33,915 nt of DNA from Sphingomonas glacialis (GCF_014653575.1 NZ_BNAQ01000012.1:1-33915); one strand, 5' to 3'; shown: positions 6,290-15,830, counted from the stretch's first letter. Numbers and translations: made by a program. The notes: generated from the letters alone by a model not told the origin.

Positions 6290-9200
6290 ATGGCGATCTA
6301 CCATTTCTCCGCAAAAGTGATCGGCCGTTCATCCGGCTCCAGCGCTGTTGCGGCAGCCGCTTACCGCTCCGCATCCGAGCTGTTCGACGAACGGCTGGAG
6401 CGGCACCACGACTTCTCGAACAAGACCGGCGTCACGCACTCGGAAGTGATGTTACCGGAAGGGGCGCCGGAGCGTCTGGCCGACCGCACAACGCTCTGGA
6501 ATGCGGTGGAAGCTGGCGAGAAGCGCAAGGACGCCCAACTAGCCCGTGAGATCGAGTTCTCGATCCCCCGCGAGATGACCCGCGATCAGGGCGTTTCGCT
6601 AGCGCGTGATTTCGTCAAACGCGAGTTTGTCGATCGCGGGATGATTGCGGACCTCAACGTGCATTGGGACAAAGCGGAAGACGGTAGTCCGAAACCGCAC
6701 GCACATGTCATGCTGACCATGCGCGAGGTAGGCCCCGAAGGGTTCGGCAAAAAGGTCGTGCCGTGGAACGACCGCGCACTGTTGCAGCACTGGCGGGAAG
6801 CGTGGAGTGCGCACGTCAATGAACGACTGACGGAGCTAGGGATCGATGCGCGGATCGATCACCGCTCCTATGCCGAACAGGGCATCGCGCTGGAGCCGCA
6901 GCACAAGATCGGGCCGGCTGCGTCCCGTCGGCCCGAGCAGGGACTGGAGGCGGAGCGGATCGCGGATCACGTTCGCATCGCGCGCGAGAACGGCGAGAAG
7001 ATTATCGCCGATCCGACTGTCGCGCTGGACGCAATTACGCGGATGCAGGCGACGTTCACGACCCGCGATCTGGCGGTGTTCGCGTTCCGGCATTCGGACG
7101 GCAAGGAGCAGTACGACCAGGTAATGGCTGCTGCGAAGGCGTCGCCCGAACTGGTGGCGCTGGGCAAGGATGGACGCGGTGACGAGCGGTTCACGAGCCG
7201 TGATATGATCGCGATCGAGGCGCGGCTGGAGCGATCGGCCGTCCGGCTCGCCGGGAGGGCAGGACATGGTCTCCTGGCGACGCCATGGGGAAAGGGGGGC
7301 GTCGCCAGGAGTGACGGCCTGGTGCTTGGGGGCGACCAACAGGCTGCCCTCCACCATATAGGCCATGATCGTGATCTTGCGATCATCGTAGGTTATGCCG
7401 GCACCGGAAAATCGGCCATGTTGCGCGTTGCTCGCGACGAATGGGAACAAGCCGGTTACACCGTGCGGGGCGCGGCGTTGTCGGGGATCGCGGCCGAGAA
7501 CCTTGAGGCCGGGTCGGGCATCACTTCGCGCACCATCGCCAGCCTGGAGCATGCGTGGGGACGTGACCGCGAGCAGCTGGGGCCGCGCGATGTGCTGGTG
7601 GTCGACGAGGCGGGCATGATCGGCACGCGGCAAATGGAGCGGCTGTTGTCTGCTGCTGACCGGGCCGGCGCGAAGGTCGTGCTGGTGGGCGATCCCGAGC
7701 AATTACAAGCGATCGAGGCGGGCGCGGCCTTTCGTGCGCTCTCCGAGCGGCACGGGGCGGCCGAGATCACCGAAATCCGCCGGCAGCGAGCGGAGTGGCA
7801 GCGGGGTGCCACGCGCTGGCTTGCCACGGGCCGGACTTCGGACGCGATCCAGGCATACCGCGACCATGACATGGTGCGCGTTGCTGACACGCGCAGCCAG
7901 GCGCGGGCGGTGCTGGTCGGCAAATGGGACCGGCAGCGCCAGGCGGAGCCGGACAAGAGCCGGATCATCCTTACGCATACCAATGCCGAGGTACAGTTGC
8001 TCAACGGGGAGGCACGAGACCGACTGCGGGCGTCGGGCGATCTCGGGCAGGATGTGGCGGTGCAGGCCGATCGCGGGACACGCCAGTTCGCGTCCGGCGA
8101 CCGGATCATGTTCCTGCGCAACGAGCGCGAGCTGGGCGTGAAGAACGGCACGCTGGGTACGGTCGAGCAGGTATCGGCTGACCGGATGGGCGTGCGGCTC
8201 GACGACGGGCGGCAGGTCGGGTTCGACGTGAAGGACTATGCTGCGATCGATCACGGCTATGCCGCTACTATTCATAAATCGCAGGGCGTGACGGTCGATC
8301 GAACGCACGTGCTCGCGACGCCGGGGATGGACCGGCACGCGGCATACGTTGCGCTGTCGCGGCACCGGGACGGGGTGCAGCTCCATCACGGACGTGACGA
8401 CTTCGCGTCCGACGCGAAGCTCTCGGCGGTGCTGTCGCGCGACCGGAGCAAGGACATGGCGGCCGACTATGCGGCCGAGCCCGAGGAAGCCACCCGTGCT
8501 TTCGCGGACAGACGCGAGATCCGGTTGCCTGAACGGGTGCGCGAAATCGTGCGGACGGTCGAGACGAAGGCGAGGAGCATGTTCACCGGCTTCCGGCCCA
8601 AGGCGCCGGAAGCAGAGCGTCGCGACACCGTACCCGAAAGCACGAGCCGGCCGGTATCCGAACGCCCGGCGCCGGCAGCGGAGCAGAGCCAGGGCGAACA
8701 GGTGCGAGCGCCCAAGCGTGGCATGTTCGACGGGTTGAAGCTTGATGCGACGCCGGCGAGACCGGCACCGGTGAAAGCGCACGAACACGGCCAGGACCCT
8801 GCGTTCGTGCGTGCGGTCGAGCGGACCTCGCGCGCGGCCGAGGCGGCGTTGCAGACAAAGGCCTCGAGCGGAGCCGTACTCGAGCACCAGAAGGTGGCGC
8901 TCCAGCGCGCGATTGACGCGCTGGAGCAGCTCCGTCCCGGTGGGTCGGACGATATGCACGAAGCGATGACGCGCAATCCGGCCCTGCTGCGCGAAGCGGC
9001 CGCGGGGCGCAGCGGCCCGATGATCGCGGCGATGGCCCAGGAAGCCCGCGTGCGGACCGATCCGCACCTGCGCGCCGATCGGTTCGTGGAACGCTGGCAA
9101 ATGCTCCAGGGCCAGCACGCGGACTTCGAGCGCGCCGGCTATGCAGCGGGCCGCGACAAAGCGGGGCAGGAGATGGCTGACATGGCAAAAGGCCTCGAAC

Positions 9201-9340
9201 GCGATCCCCAGGTGGAATCGCTCCTGCGCAGCCGATCGCGCGAGCTGGGGCTTGGGATCAGCGAGCGCCAGGACCGCGATATAGGCCGGGAACTGTCACG
9301 CGATCTGCACCGCGACCGTGACTTGGGAATGAGCCGATAG
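6290..9340 (+). CDS. traA: TraA conjugative relaxase/helicase (MOBQ type)
   Basis: 1016 aa, slightly shorter than typical Ti-type TraA (about 1100). The N-terminal relaxase domain (1-230) has the AAYRSAS segment with the likely catalytic Tyr25 and the metal-binding histidines in NVHWD (His125) and PHAHVM (His137, His139). It would nick oriT and stay attached to the DNA 5' end. A RecD/TraI-like helicase follows: Walker A GYAGTGKS at 368-375, Walker B VVDEAG at 437-442, then a UvrD-like end with DHGYAATIHKSQGVTVDRTH and YVALSRHR. The last 300 residues are charged and variable, with a helical segment RAGYAAGRDKAGQEMADMAK. Transcribed away from traCD and followed 9 bp later by DUF6118. All core motifs look intact. 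Confidence 0.97.
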   Translation: MAIYHFSAKVIGRSSGSSAVAAAAYRSASELFDERLERHHDFSNKTGVTHSEVMLPEGAPERLADRTTLWNAVEAGEKRKDAQLAREIEFSIPREMTRDQGVSLARDFVKREFVDRGMIADLNVHWDKAEDGSPKPHAHVMLTMREVGPEGFGKKVVPWNDRALLQHWREAWSAHVNERLTELGIDARIDHRSYAEQGIALEPQHKIGPAASRRPEQGLEAERIADHVRIARENGEKIIADPTVALDAITRMQATFTTRDLAVFAFRHSDGKEQYDQVMAAAKASPELVALGKDGRGDERFTSRDMIAIEARLERSAVRLAGRAGHGLLATPWGKGGVARSDGLVLGGDQQAALHHIGHDRDLAIIVGYAGTGKSAMLRVARDEWEQAGYTVRGAALSGIAAENLEAGSGITSRTIASLEHAWGRDREQLGPRDVLVVDEAGMIGTRQMERLLSAADRAGAKVVLVGDPEQLQAIEAGAAFRALSERHGAAEITEIRRQRAEWQRGATRWLATGRTSDAIQAYRDHDMVRVADTRSQARAVLVGKWDRQRQAEPDKSRIILTHTNAEVQLLNGEARDRLRASGDLGQDVAVQADRGTRQFASGDRIMFLRNERELGVKNGTLGTVEQVSADRMGVRLDDGRQVGFDVKDYAAIDHGYAATIHKSQGVTVDRTHVLATPGMDRHAAYVALSRHRDGVQLHHGRDDFASDAKLSAVLSRDRSKDMAADYAAEPEEATRAFADRREIRLPERVREIVRTVETKARSMFTGFRPKAPEAERRDTVPESTSRPVSERPAPAAEQSQGEQVRAPKRGMFDGLKLDATPARPAPVKAHEHGQDPAFVRAVERTSRAAEAALQTKASSGAVLEHQKVALQRAIDALEQLRPGGSDDMHEAMTRNPALLREAAAGRSGPMIAAMAQEARVRTDPHLRADRFVERWQMLQGQHADFERAGYAAGRDKAGQEMADMAKGLERDPQVESLLRSRSRELGLGISERQDRDIGRELSRDLHRDRDLGMSR

Positions 9341-9349
9341 GGGGTAGGT

Positions 9350-10063
9350 ATGGACGACGGGCATGAGAATGATGGCGGCGACGATCAGGCGGCGCTCGCG
9401 TTCGTCCAGCTCGGCCGTGAGGTTTCGCTGCTACGCGCCGCTATCGAGGGGCTGACCGCCGCGCGGGAGTCGGTCGACACACCCGATTATGAGCCGACGC
9501 TCGCACGCACCGAGAAGGTGCTGGCGGTATTGGTCCGCCAGATCGACGCGATGAGCAAGAGCCCGGCGATGATGCTCACGCCCGAGGAGATGGGACAGCG
9601 TTTAAACGCCGCTGTCACCGACGCCGTGCGCGAACTGCGTCACCAGATCGGGACGACGGACACGATGCTCCGCAACGTCGCGGGCAGCCTGTCCGACCGG
9701 CTGGGGTCGGCGCGGCGCGGCGACGAGCAGAACCGCTTGCTGCTGTGGACCGGTCTCGGCGGCTTGGTGCTGGGGGTGTTGCTCTACGCGATCGTGGCGG
9801 GGCCGATTGTACGGCTGATGCCGTCGACCTGGTTATGGCCCGAGCGGATGGCGGCGCGCTCGCTCCGGATGCCGATGTGGGAAGGCGGGCAGCGCCTGAT
9901 GCGGGCCGGCGACCCGCAGGCCTTCGCCGGCGTGTTGGCGGGCAATCGGCTGGCAACGGCGAACCGGGAGCCGCTGGAGGCGTGCCGCAAGCAGGCGGCC
10001 AAGGCGAGCAAGGTGGTCCGCTGCACGATCGAGGTAGGAAAGGGGGAGCAGGTTGGACAGTAA
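9350..10063 (+). CDS. DUF6118-family membrane protein (intact copy)
   Basis: 237 aa, starting 9 bp after traA stops, so almost certainly co-transcribed. The first 120 residues are acidic to helical and soluble (QAALAFVQLGREVSLLRAAI; EPTLARTEKVLAVLVRQIDA). A single strong membrane segment follows at about 127-150 (LLLWTGLGGLVLGVLLYAIV), then the conserved block PSTWLWPERMAARSLRMPMW-EGGQRLMRAGDPQAFAGV and a C-terminal Cys-containing tail (CRKQAAKASKVVRC). I recognise it as the DUF6118 family often found beside TraA in sphingomonads. No biochemical role is known to me. Pieces of further copies occur at 16789-17115, 19885-19965 and possibly 23390-23450. It probably works with the relaxase or the transfer envelope complex. 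Confidence 0.85.
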   Translation: MDDGHENDGGDDQAALAFVQLGREVSLLRAAIEGLTAARESVDTPDYEPTLARTEKVLAVLVRQIDAMSKSPAMMLTPEEMGQRLNAAVTDAVRELRHQIGTTDTMLRNVAGSLSDRLGSARRGDEQNRLLLWTGLGGLVLGVLLYAIVAGPIVRLMPSTWLWPERMAARSLRMPMWEGGQRLMRAGDPQAFAGVLAGNRLATANREPLEACRKQAAKASKVVRCTIEVGKGEQVGQ

Positions 10064-10145
10064 CGTCGGTATGACGCGCGATACGCTGGCGGCCCTGATC
10101 GGCCGGATGCTCGACGCCGGGACCCGGACCACGCCGCCCCCATCC
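10053..10145 (+). pseudogene. DUF6118-associated small gene, truncated
   Basis: From TTG 10053 (preceded by AAAGGGGGAGCAG and overlapping the DUF6118 stop) the plus strand reads MDSNVGMTRDTLAALIGRML, then DAGTRTTPPPSGS. This matches the start of the complete protein at 17117-17455 (DRNAVLVLITEALRDAGRTA, PPP). The match ends at about 10145, where unrelated sequence begins. Only the first 30 or so codons of an expected 112 remain. The cut is probably the scar of a mobile-element insertion. Confidence 0.6.
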
Positions 10146-10227
10146 GGCTCCTGTACATTATGGGGACACAGATTCCGGTAGGCTTTCGTAGACCGGTTGC
10201 CGTACGGATTTTCAGGGCAATCGGTTT
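10146..10227. other. Unidentified ~80-bp segment between two broken genes
   Basis: This stretch separates the cut small gene from the cut IS701 transposase. It begins near TGTACATTATGGGGACACAG. On the minus strand it extends the transposase frame by about 28 foreign residues. I could not identify it. It may be the end of another mobile element that later collided with IS701. Confidence 0.35.
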
Positions 10228-10812
10228 ATGAACGCAGCCGAAGCGCACACCGGCCGCGATGACGCGGTCGATCTCAGCAATTGCGATGTCGGGCTTCGTT
10301 CGATATGCTTCAAAAGCTTCGGGCACGGCGGTCCTAGACATCCGCGCGGTATCGCTGGTCCAGCTTTCCGGCAGGAATAGCCGCAGACCCAGCATCACCG
10401 GAAATTCTCCCGAAGCCAGCGTCACCGAGACCAGCGTCTGGCAGTTCGCGTTCTTGCCTAGCACCGTGGCGTATTGCGGCGCGACACCGACCGAGGCCTT
10501 GCCCTTCTTGGGAAGCGCCGTGTCGTCGATGATCAGCCAGGCCTTGTCGCCTCCGACCAAAGCATCCGCTTGCCGCCAAAGGCGCGCTTCCAACGGCGCA
10601 CTGTCCCAAATCCCCGCGCCGATGAAATGGTGCAGCCGGTCATAGCTGATCGCGTCCCCGCGCGCTGCAATCGGCTGAATGCTCTTGCGATCGCCCGGGC
10701 CGATCAGGCCAGCGATGTAGGCCGGGCACATCCGCCGTCGCGTCTTGTTGCCCAGATCCTGCAAATACGGCTCAAGCCACCGCTCGAGATCGCCCTGCCA
10801 ATCCTGTTCCAT
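10228..10812 (-). pseudogene. IS701-family transposase, C-terminally truncated
   Basis: From ATG 10812 the minus strand encodes about 195 residues of an IS701-type DDE transposase: MEQDWQGDLERWLEPYLQDL, then CPAYIAGLIGPGDRKSIQPI and YDRLHHFIGAG, then the first catalytic region WLIIDDTALPKKGKASVGVA. Similarity ends at AAGVRFGCV (about 10228). The rest of the roughly 430-residue enzyme, including the later acidic residues, is missing. The upstream side to about 10890 (GC-rich palindrome near 10850-10867, then AT-rich sequence) is probably the retained IS end. Long open frames continue past the break into DUF6118 antisense sequence and have no meaning. It cannot be active. Confidence 0.85.
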
Positions 10813-10884
10813 CGCCAGCCCCCTTCAAAGCTGGCTCCCTATGAATCACGCATCCCCTGCGCGGGGAATCCCCAAAATTATATT

Positions 10885-11139
10885 TCTGCCAAAGTAGTGC
10901 TAGGCCAACCACCTTAAACCCGAAGTATACGACGGCTATTGCCGCCTCGGTATTGCCCCCCCGTCCTCAGCGAGAGGGGGATAGCAAAAGCCCAGTCAGC
11001 CGTGTCCGTGCCTTTCTCGGGCGTCAGTCCAATGGTGCCTATGAGTTCGTCGGAACCTCTCAAGGCGGCGGCCCACACTCGTTCGGCCGGCACGGGACCC
11101 GCAACGAGCTCGGTCGCGTCGGCGAGCGGGCTCGTTGTG
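10885..11139 (-). pseudogene. GNAT acetyltransferase remnant
   Basis: Directly after the autotransporter stop, the minus strand reads VPAERVWAAALRGSDELIGT-IGLTPEKGTDTADWAFAIPL, a typical beta4 region of a RimJ-like GNAT acetyltransferase. A seven-C run at 10956-10962 then shifts the frame. In the next frame the sequence continues RGRGGNTEAAIAVVYFGF, which fits the acetyl-CoA-binding G-R-G-x-x-T-E-A motif, followed by KVVGLALL. The N-terminal part is missing and the C-terminal end runs into the IS701 element at about 10885. It is therefore broken at both ends as well as frameshifted, although the shift in the C-run alone could be a sequencing error. Confidence 0.5.
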
Positions 11140-11144
11140 ACCAG

Positions 11145-14100
11145 TTAGAACGCGACCCGCAGGCCAGCTCGACCTCCACCACCAGTGTAGTTCTTGCTGA
11201 CTATGCCGTCGCCCTCAATAAACCCGGTAACGGCGCCCGATTTGATCGTCACACCGAGTTTGCCCCGACCGAAATCCTGGAGTGGCACATTCCGGAAACG
11301 TACCGCGTTGCTGCCGGACGAGAAGACAAGGCCTTGGGTTCCTTTGAACTCGTGCACGTAATCGCCCGCGACATAGAAGGACGCGATGCTGTCCCCGCCG
11401 ATCGGTAAGGCGTTACCCAGGCGCAGCCCCGCGGAACCGCGTGTGCCAGTCATGTGGTCGAAGTCGATGGCGACGCCGAGGGGGCGGATCCCGTCGAGCT
11501 CAGTCCGGACAAACGCAATGCTGACGTTGGGCTCGGCATAGAAACCCGTTGCACCGAACCGGAACCCGGCCTCGCCCTTCACACCATAGCTTCGACCGTT
11601 GCTCCGGGTATTGAGACCCGCGCTGAGGGAGTTCATATGAACACGGTAAAAGTCGTACTTGCCGAGCGCGTTGAGGAAGAGTCCTCCTAAGTTATACCCA
11701 GCATAGAGACCGGCATTAAATGCGTCGTACGTAATCTTCTGGTTGAAGCCGGGGAACTTCAGCACCGAATTGGCATAGCCACCAGTGATGCCCGCTGCCA
11801 ACGCCCCGCTGCTCAAGAAGCCGAGGCCAGCTTGAGCGCCGAACGCGTCCTGCTGGTAATTGGACCCAACCGTCTGCGTGATGCCATAGACCGTGTCCGT
11901 CCGCGTCTGTTTCCGCGTCGCTACATGGCCGAAGGTCTGCAACCAAAGCCGCCCGCCATTGGCCGGTGCGCCTGCCCAGGTCGCATCGCGCTGCGAGGCG
12001 AGTTGCGCCGACACGGCATCCGCGGAATCGTTCCACAGGGTTTCTGCCCCTTCCGAGGCCTTCAAGAGCCGGATCGCGGTCGCGCTCGGCGCGCCGGCAA
12101 GGTTGAAGCTGTTGTTGGCACCGTTGAACGCCAGCCCGTAGGTAATCAATCCCCGCGTCGTCTGAGCCGGTGACAGCGAGAAGGCCGTCGAGCTCGTGCC
12201 GGCACCCGCCGACACCAGCGTGATGCCCGGCTGCAATACCGCCGTGTTGTTGACGAAGTTGACCCCCAGCACCGTCGAGCCGGTCGCGGCTCCGCCGATG
12301 ATCAGGCGATCCGCCGTCCCCGCGCCGCTGGGATCGACATCGAGCAGAACACTGCTCGATCCCGATCCGGTAAAGGTGCCAGGGATCGTCAGCGTGTCAC
12401 CGACGATGCCGTTCTGAAGCGTGACGGTGCCCGAGTTGTTGAATGCCTCAAGCCCGGTCAGCATGGACGCCAGCGGGGCCATCCGGTTCACCAGCGCGAA
12501 CGTGCCGCTGTTGTTGACCGCATCCGCGCCTGCCCCGAGGTCCAGCGCCGAGCCGACCAGGACCGTACCGCTGTTGTTGAGGGTATCGTTGCCGGCACCA
12601 AAACTCGACCCCGTCCCGAAGGTGACGGTTCCCGAATTGGTGAAGACGTCGTTGCCGGCGGTCAGCACCACGGGGCCAATGATCGTTCCCAAGTTGTTGA
12701 CGGTCGCCGCGCCGCCGCTGATCGTGAGGGCATTGCCATTGCCCGCAGTGATCGTGCCGGCATTGGTCAAGATCGAGCCGTTGCCGGAAGTGAGGACGAT
12801 CGTGTTACCGTTGGACGTGACGGTCGCACCGCTGACAATCGTCAGCCCCACCGTCGTGGTCGCGTTCGCCGTGATTGCCCTGACGCCCGCGCCCGTTGCG
12901 GCAACGTTGCCGACGTTGAGGAAAGCCGCACCATTGGTGGCGTTGGCGAAGATCGTTTCCTGCGCCGGTCCGTTCGCCGCACCACTTGAGGTGATCGTAC
13001 CCATGGTGGTCACGTTGACGGTGCCGCCCGTCGCGTCGATGACGCGCGAGCCGATGCCGGTTGTTGATCCCGAACCAAGTGTCAGGTTCGTTGGGCCGGT
13101 GCTGGCGGCCAATATGCCGGCGGCATTCGCCCCAGTGGTGCGAACAGCACCCTGGGTGACCGACACAATGCCTCCGGTCGAGCCAGTGCTTGCGGAAATG
13201 CCAACCGCGCCCGTGCCGGATGTGGTGACCGTTCCGGTGCCGTTGACGGTCACGCTACCGCCGGTGGAACGTGCGGTGATGCCATTGATCGCATCGCCCG
13301 TCGTGGTGATCGCACCGTTGTTGGTGACGGTCAGTGCGCCGCCGGCCAAGGCGTCAACCGCCGCCAGGCCGGTGCCCGTTCCAGTATCCGAGATCGTACC
13401 CGTCAGGGTCAGTGTCTGCGCCTTGCCCGACCGCGCGACGATCGCCGAGCTGCCCGCGCCGGCAGCCGTCACGTTCGTGAACGTTCCGGTCAAATTGCCA
13501 CCCGCATTGAGATCGACGACGCGCGAACCCGCGCCGGACGCCGACAGGGTTCCGGTCGAGCTTGCGGTGACGTTGCCGGTGCCACTCTGGGCTCTAACCA
13601 GAGTCGAGCCGGTCCCCATGGCGCTACCGTTGGTAACCCCCAGCGACACATTGCCCGCCGCCGACTGAGCATTGACCCCGCGCGTGTTGTTGCCCGTGAT
13701 CGTCATCGTAGCGACAGTCGTGCTGCTGTCGCCCACCGACTGGACGAGCACACCGTCGCCCCCGGCGGTGGTGACACTCGTCACCGCCAGGATCGCGGGA
13801 CCGCCGCTTGTCACATTAAGCCCTGTTGCGCCGGCACCCGTCGTCGTTAAGGTGCCGGCGGTTAGATTGACGGCGTTGGCGGCGTTAATCGTCGCGCCCT
13901 GCGCACCGGTCCCGGTCGTGACGACATTGCCGAGGTTGCCCGTCACGCTGGAGCCGGTCACGACCGCGGCGGTGGCGCCGGCTCCGTTGGTCCGCAGCGT
14001 CGCGCCCGTGCCGCGCAGGTTGATCGCCCCGGTGGTGACGAGGTCGATCGCGCTGGCGGAGTTGACGGCGGCGTTCCTCACGCCTGAGGTCGTGATGTTG

Positions 14101-15830
14101 CCGTATCCGGCATCGATCGCGCCCGTGCCGGCGCGGACGAACAGACCGGTCGAGCCGGCGCCCGTCGTAGTGATCGACCCCGTGTTGGTCGTCACCGTCC
14201 CGTTACCGGTGGTGGTGATGCTAACCCCGCGCGAATCCGCCCCAGTCGTGCTGATCGATCCGGTATTGGCGAAGGTCACCGGACCGCTGCCGGTGATGGC
14301 CACGGCCGTGCCGGTGCCGGTCGTCGCAGCGCCGTTCACCGTGGCGTTGATCGCCCCAGCACCGCCAGTGATCCGCAGCCCGTTCGCGCCATTGGCGGTC
14401 TGCGTGCCGCCGGTGAAGTTGACCGCCCCGGTCGAGGTGATCGCCGTGCCATGCGCCCCAGCCTGCGTCGCCGTCACCGCCCCCGTCGAGAGCGTCACTG
14501 GATTCGCGCCCGCATTGACCGTCAGACCATTGCCGGTGGTCGCCACCGTGCCAACCGTCAGATTGACCGGGCCCGTCGCCGTGATCACCGCACCCTGCGA
14601 CCCCACACCCGTCGCCGTGATGGCGGTGGTCGTCACATTGCCGAGGTTGCCCGTCACGCTGGAGCCGGTCACGACCGCGGCGGTGGCGCCGGCTCCGTTG
14701 GTCCGCAGCGTCGCGCCCGTGCCGCGCAGGTTGATCGCCCCGGTGGTGACGAGGTCGATCGCGCTGGCGGAGTTGACGGCGGCGTTCCTCACGCCTGAGG
14801 TCGTGATGTTGCCGTATCCGGCATCGATCGCGCCCGTGCCGGCGCGGACGAACAGACCGGTCGAGCCGGCGCCCGTCGTAGTGATCGACCCCGTGTTGGT
14901 CGTCACCGTCCCGTTACCGGTGGTGGTGATGCTCACCCCGCGCGAATCCGCCCCGGTCGTGCTGATCGATCCGGTATTGGCGAAGGTCACCGGACCGCTG
15001 CCGGTGATGGCCACGGCCGTGCCGGTGCCGGTCGTCGCAGCGCCGTTGACCGTGGCATTGATCGCCCCAGCACCGCCAGTGATCCGCAGCCCGTTCGCGC
15101 CATTGGCGGTCTGCGTGCCGCCGGTGAAGTTGACCGCCCCGGTCGAGGTGATCGCCGTGCCATGCGCCCCAGCCTGCGTCGCCGTCACCGCCCCCGTCGA
15201 GAGCGTCACTGGATTCGCGCCCGCATTGACCGTCAGACCATTGCCGGTGGTCGCCACCGTGCCAACCGTCAGATTGACCGGGCCCGTCGCCGTGATCACC
15301 GCACCCTGCGACCCCACACCCGTCGCCGTGATGTTGCCAGTCCTCAGCGCGAGGTTACCGCCCGTGAACCGAACACCCGCGGAGGTCGCGCCGCTTGTCG
15401 CGACGTTGCCGACGGTAACCGTTGTCGCCTGACCCGGGGCCGTTAGCGTGAGGCCGGTGGCATTAGTACCCCCGATGGTGCTGATATTAAGCGGCGCGCT
15501 CGTGCCCGAAGGCGTGAAGCTGAGGGCTCCCCCGGTGGAGCTGAGCCGAACCGCCGGGGCTGCGGTCGTCGTCACAGGCCCGGTGGCCGTATATGTCGTG
15601 ACCAACGGGCCCGCGGCGGACGTGGTCCTGAGGCCGGCCCCGGGAACGACGGCGGCGGATGAGGTGGTGGTGGCAGTCAAAACCGTGGACGCGCCATCAA
15701 CACAAGTGATCGTGGTACCCGCCTTAGAACAGGTCGTGGCCTGCGCTTGGACGCTGGTCGGCACGAATAACGCCATCGCTGCGGTGGAAACGCTACTGAG
15801 CAGCGTCAGGCGTATTTTCGTGCTCGTCAT
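11145..15830 (-). CDS. Autotransporter (type Va) with repetitive passenger
   Basis: 1561 aa on the minus strand from ATG 15830, six bases after GGGGA; GTG 15833 is an alternative. Residues 1-30 are a signal peptide ending SVQA. The passenger (about 30-1200) is Gly/Thr/Ala/Asn-rich with hundreds of short beta-strand repeats (GNITTSG, TGAGSTGL types), the pattern of a right-handed beta-helix stalk. A perfect 237-residue tandem repeat occupies about a third of it. The last 300 residues form an autotransporter barrel domain: GGRLWLQTFGHVATRKQTRT, SNYQQDAFGAQAGLGF, and the outer-membrane end signal GGGRAGLRVAF with terminal Phe. It is predicted to be exported by Sec, inserted by BAM and displayed as an adhesin-like surface protein. 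No catalytic motif is seen in the passenger. Confidence 0.93.
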   Translation of the reverse strand: MTSTKIRLTLLSSVSTAAMALFVPTSVQAQATTCSKAGTTITCVDGASTVLTATTTSSAAVVPGAGLRTTSAAGPLVTTYTATGPVTTTAAPAVRLSSTGGALSFTPSGTSAPLNISTIGGTNATGLTLTAPGQATTVTVGNVATSGATSAGVRFTGGNLALRTGNITATGVGSQGAVITATGPVNLTVGTVATTGNGLTVNAGANPVTLSTGAVTATQAGAHGTAITSTGAVNFTGGTQTANGANGLRITGGAGAINATVNGAATTGTGTAVAITGSGPVTFANTGSISTTGADSRGVSITTTGNGTVTTNTGSITTTGAGSTGLFVRAGTGAIDAGYGNITTSGVRNAAVNSASAIDLVTTGAINLRGTGATLRTNGAGATAAVVTGSSVTGNLGNVTTTAITATGVGSQGAVITATGPVNLTVGTVATTGNGLTVNAGANPVTLSTGAVTATQAGAHGTAITSTGAVNFTGGTQTANGANGLRITGGAGAINATVNGAATTGTGTAVAITGSGPVTFANTGSISTTGADSRGVSITTTGNGTVTTNTGSITTTGAGSTGLFVRAGTGAIDAGYGNITTSGVRNAAVNSASAIDLVTTGAINLRGTGATLRTNGAGATAAVVTGSSVTGNLGNVVTTGTGAQGATINAANAVNLTAGTLTTTGAGATGLNVTSGGPAILAVTSVTTAGGDGVLVQSVGDSSTTVATMTITGNNTRGVNAQSAAGNVSLGVTNGSAMGTGSTLVRAQSGTGNVTASSTGTLSASGAGSRVVDLNAGGNLTGTFTNVTAAGAGSSAIVARSGKAQTLTLTGTISDTGTGTGLAAVDALAGGALTVTNNGAITTTGDAINGITARSTGGSVTVNGTGTVTTSGTGAVGISASTGSTGGIVSVTQGAVRTTGANAAGILAASTGPTNLTLGSGSTTGIGSRVIDATGGTVNVTTMGTITSSGAANGPAQETIFANATNGAAFLNVGNVAATGAGVRAITANATTTVGLTIVSGATVTSNGNTIVLTSGNGSILTNAGTITAGNGNALTISGGAATVNNLGTIIGPVVLTAGNDVFTNSGTVTFGTGSSFGAGNDTLNNSGTVLVGSALDLGAGADAVNNSGTFALVNRMAPLASMLTGLEAFNNSGTVTLQNGIVGDTLTIPGTFTGSGSSSVLLDVDPSGAGTADRLIIGGAATGSTVLGVNFVNNTAVLQPGITLVSAGAGTSSTAFSLSPAQTTRGLITYGLAFNGANNSFNLAGAPSATAIRLLKASEGAETLWNDSADAVSAQLASQRDATWAGAPANGGRLWLQTFGHVATRKQTRTDTVYGITQTVGSNYQQDAFGAQAGLGFLSSGALAAGITGGYANSVLKFPGFNQKITYDAFNAGLYAGYNLGGLFLNALGKYDFYRVHMNSLSAGLNTRSNGRSYGVKGEAGFRFGATGFYAEPNVSIAFVRTELDGIRPLGVAIDFDHMTGTRGSAGLRLGNALPIGGDSIASFYVAGDYVHEFKGTQGLVFSSGSNAVRFRNVPLQDFGRGKLGVTIKSGAVTGFIEGDGIVSKNYTGGGGRAGLRVAF
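13924..15333 (-). repeat. 711-bp tandem duplication inside the autotransporter gene
   Basis: Copy A at 13924-14622 and copy B at 14635-15333 line up at an offset of 711 bp (237 codons), with 12 bp of unmatched spacer. Reading them side by side I found four base differences (around 14222, 14246, 14337 and 14346 of copy A), all silent, so the encoded 230-odd residues are identical. Both flanks diverge abruptly. This is a recent in-frame duplication that lengthens the passenger. Confidence 0.9.

Noticed and set aside
6836..9118. Long minus-strand open frames opposite traA
   Set aside because: High-GC shadow frames; the plus strand carries all the relaxase and helicase motifs in one frame.
10846..10867. 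GC-rich palindrome (CCCCTGCGCGGGG) taken as a terminator
   Set aside because: No T-run follows on either strand; it fits better as part of the IS701 end.
13924..15333. CRISPR-like repeat array
   Set aside because: There are only two long copies inside a coding frame with no regular spacers.
12421..15432. Two long open frames (415 and 586 codons) on the plus strand across the autotransporter gene
   Set aside because: They are Pro/Val/Ala-rich mirror images of the Gly/Thr repeats on the other strand, with no ribosome binding site or domain; the minus-strand protein has a signal peptide and barrel domain.
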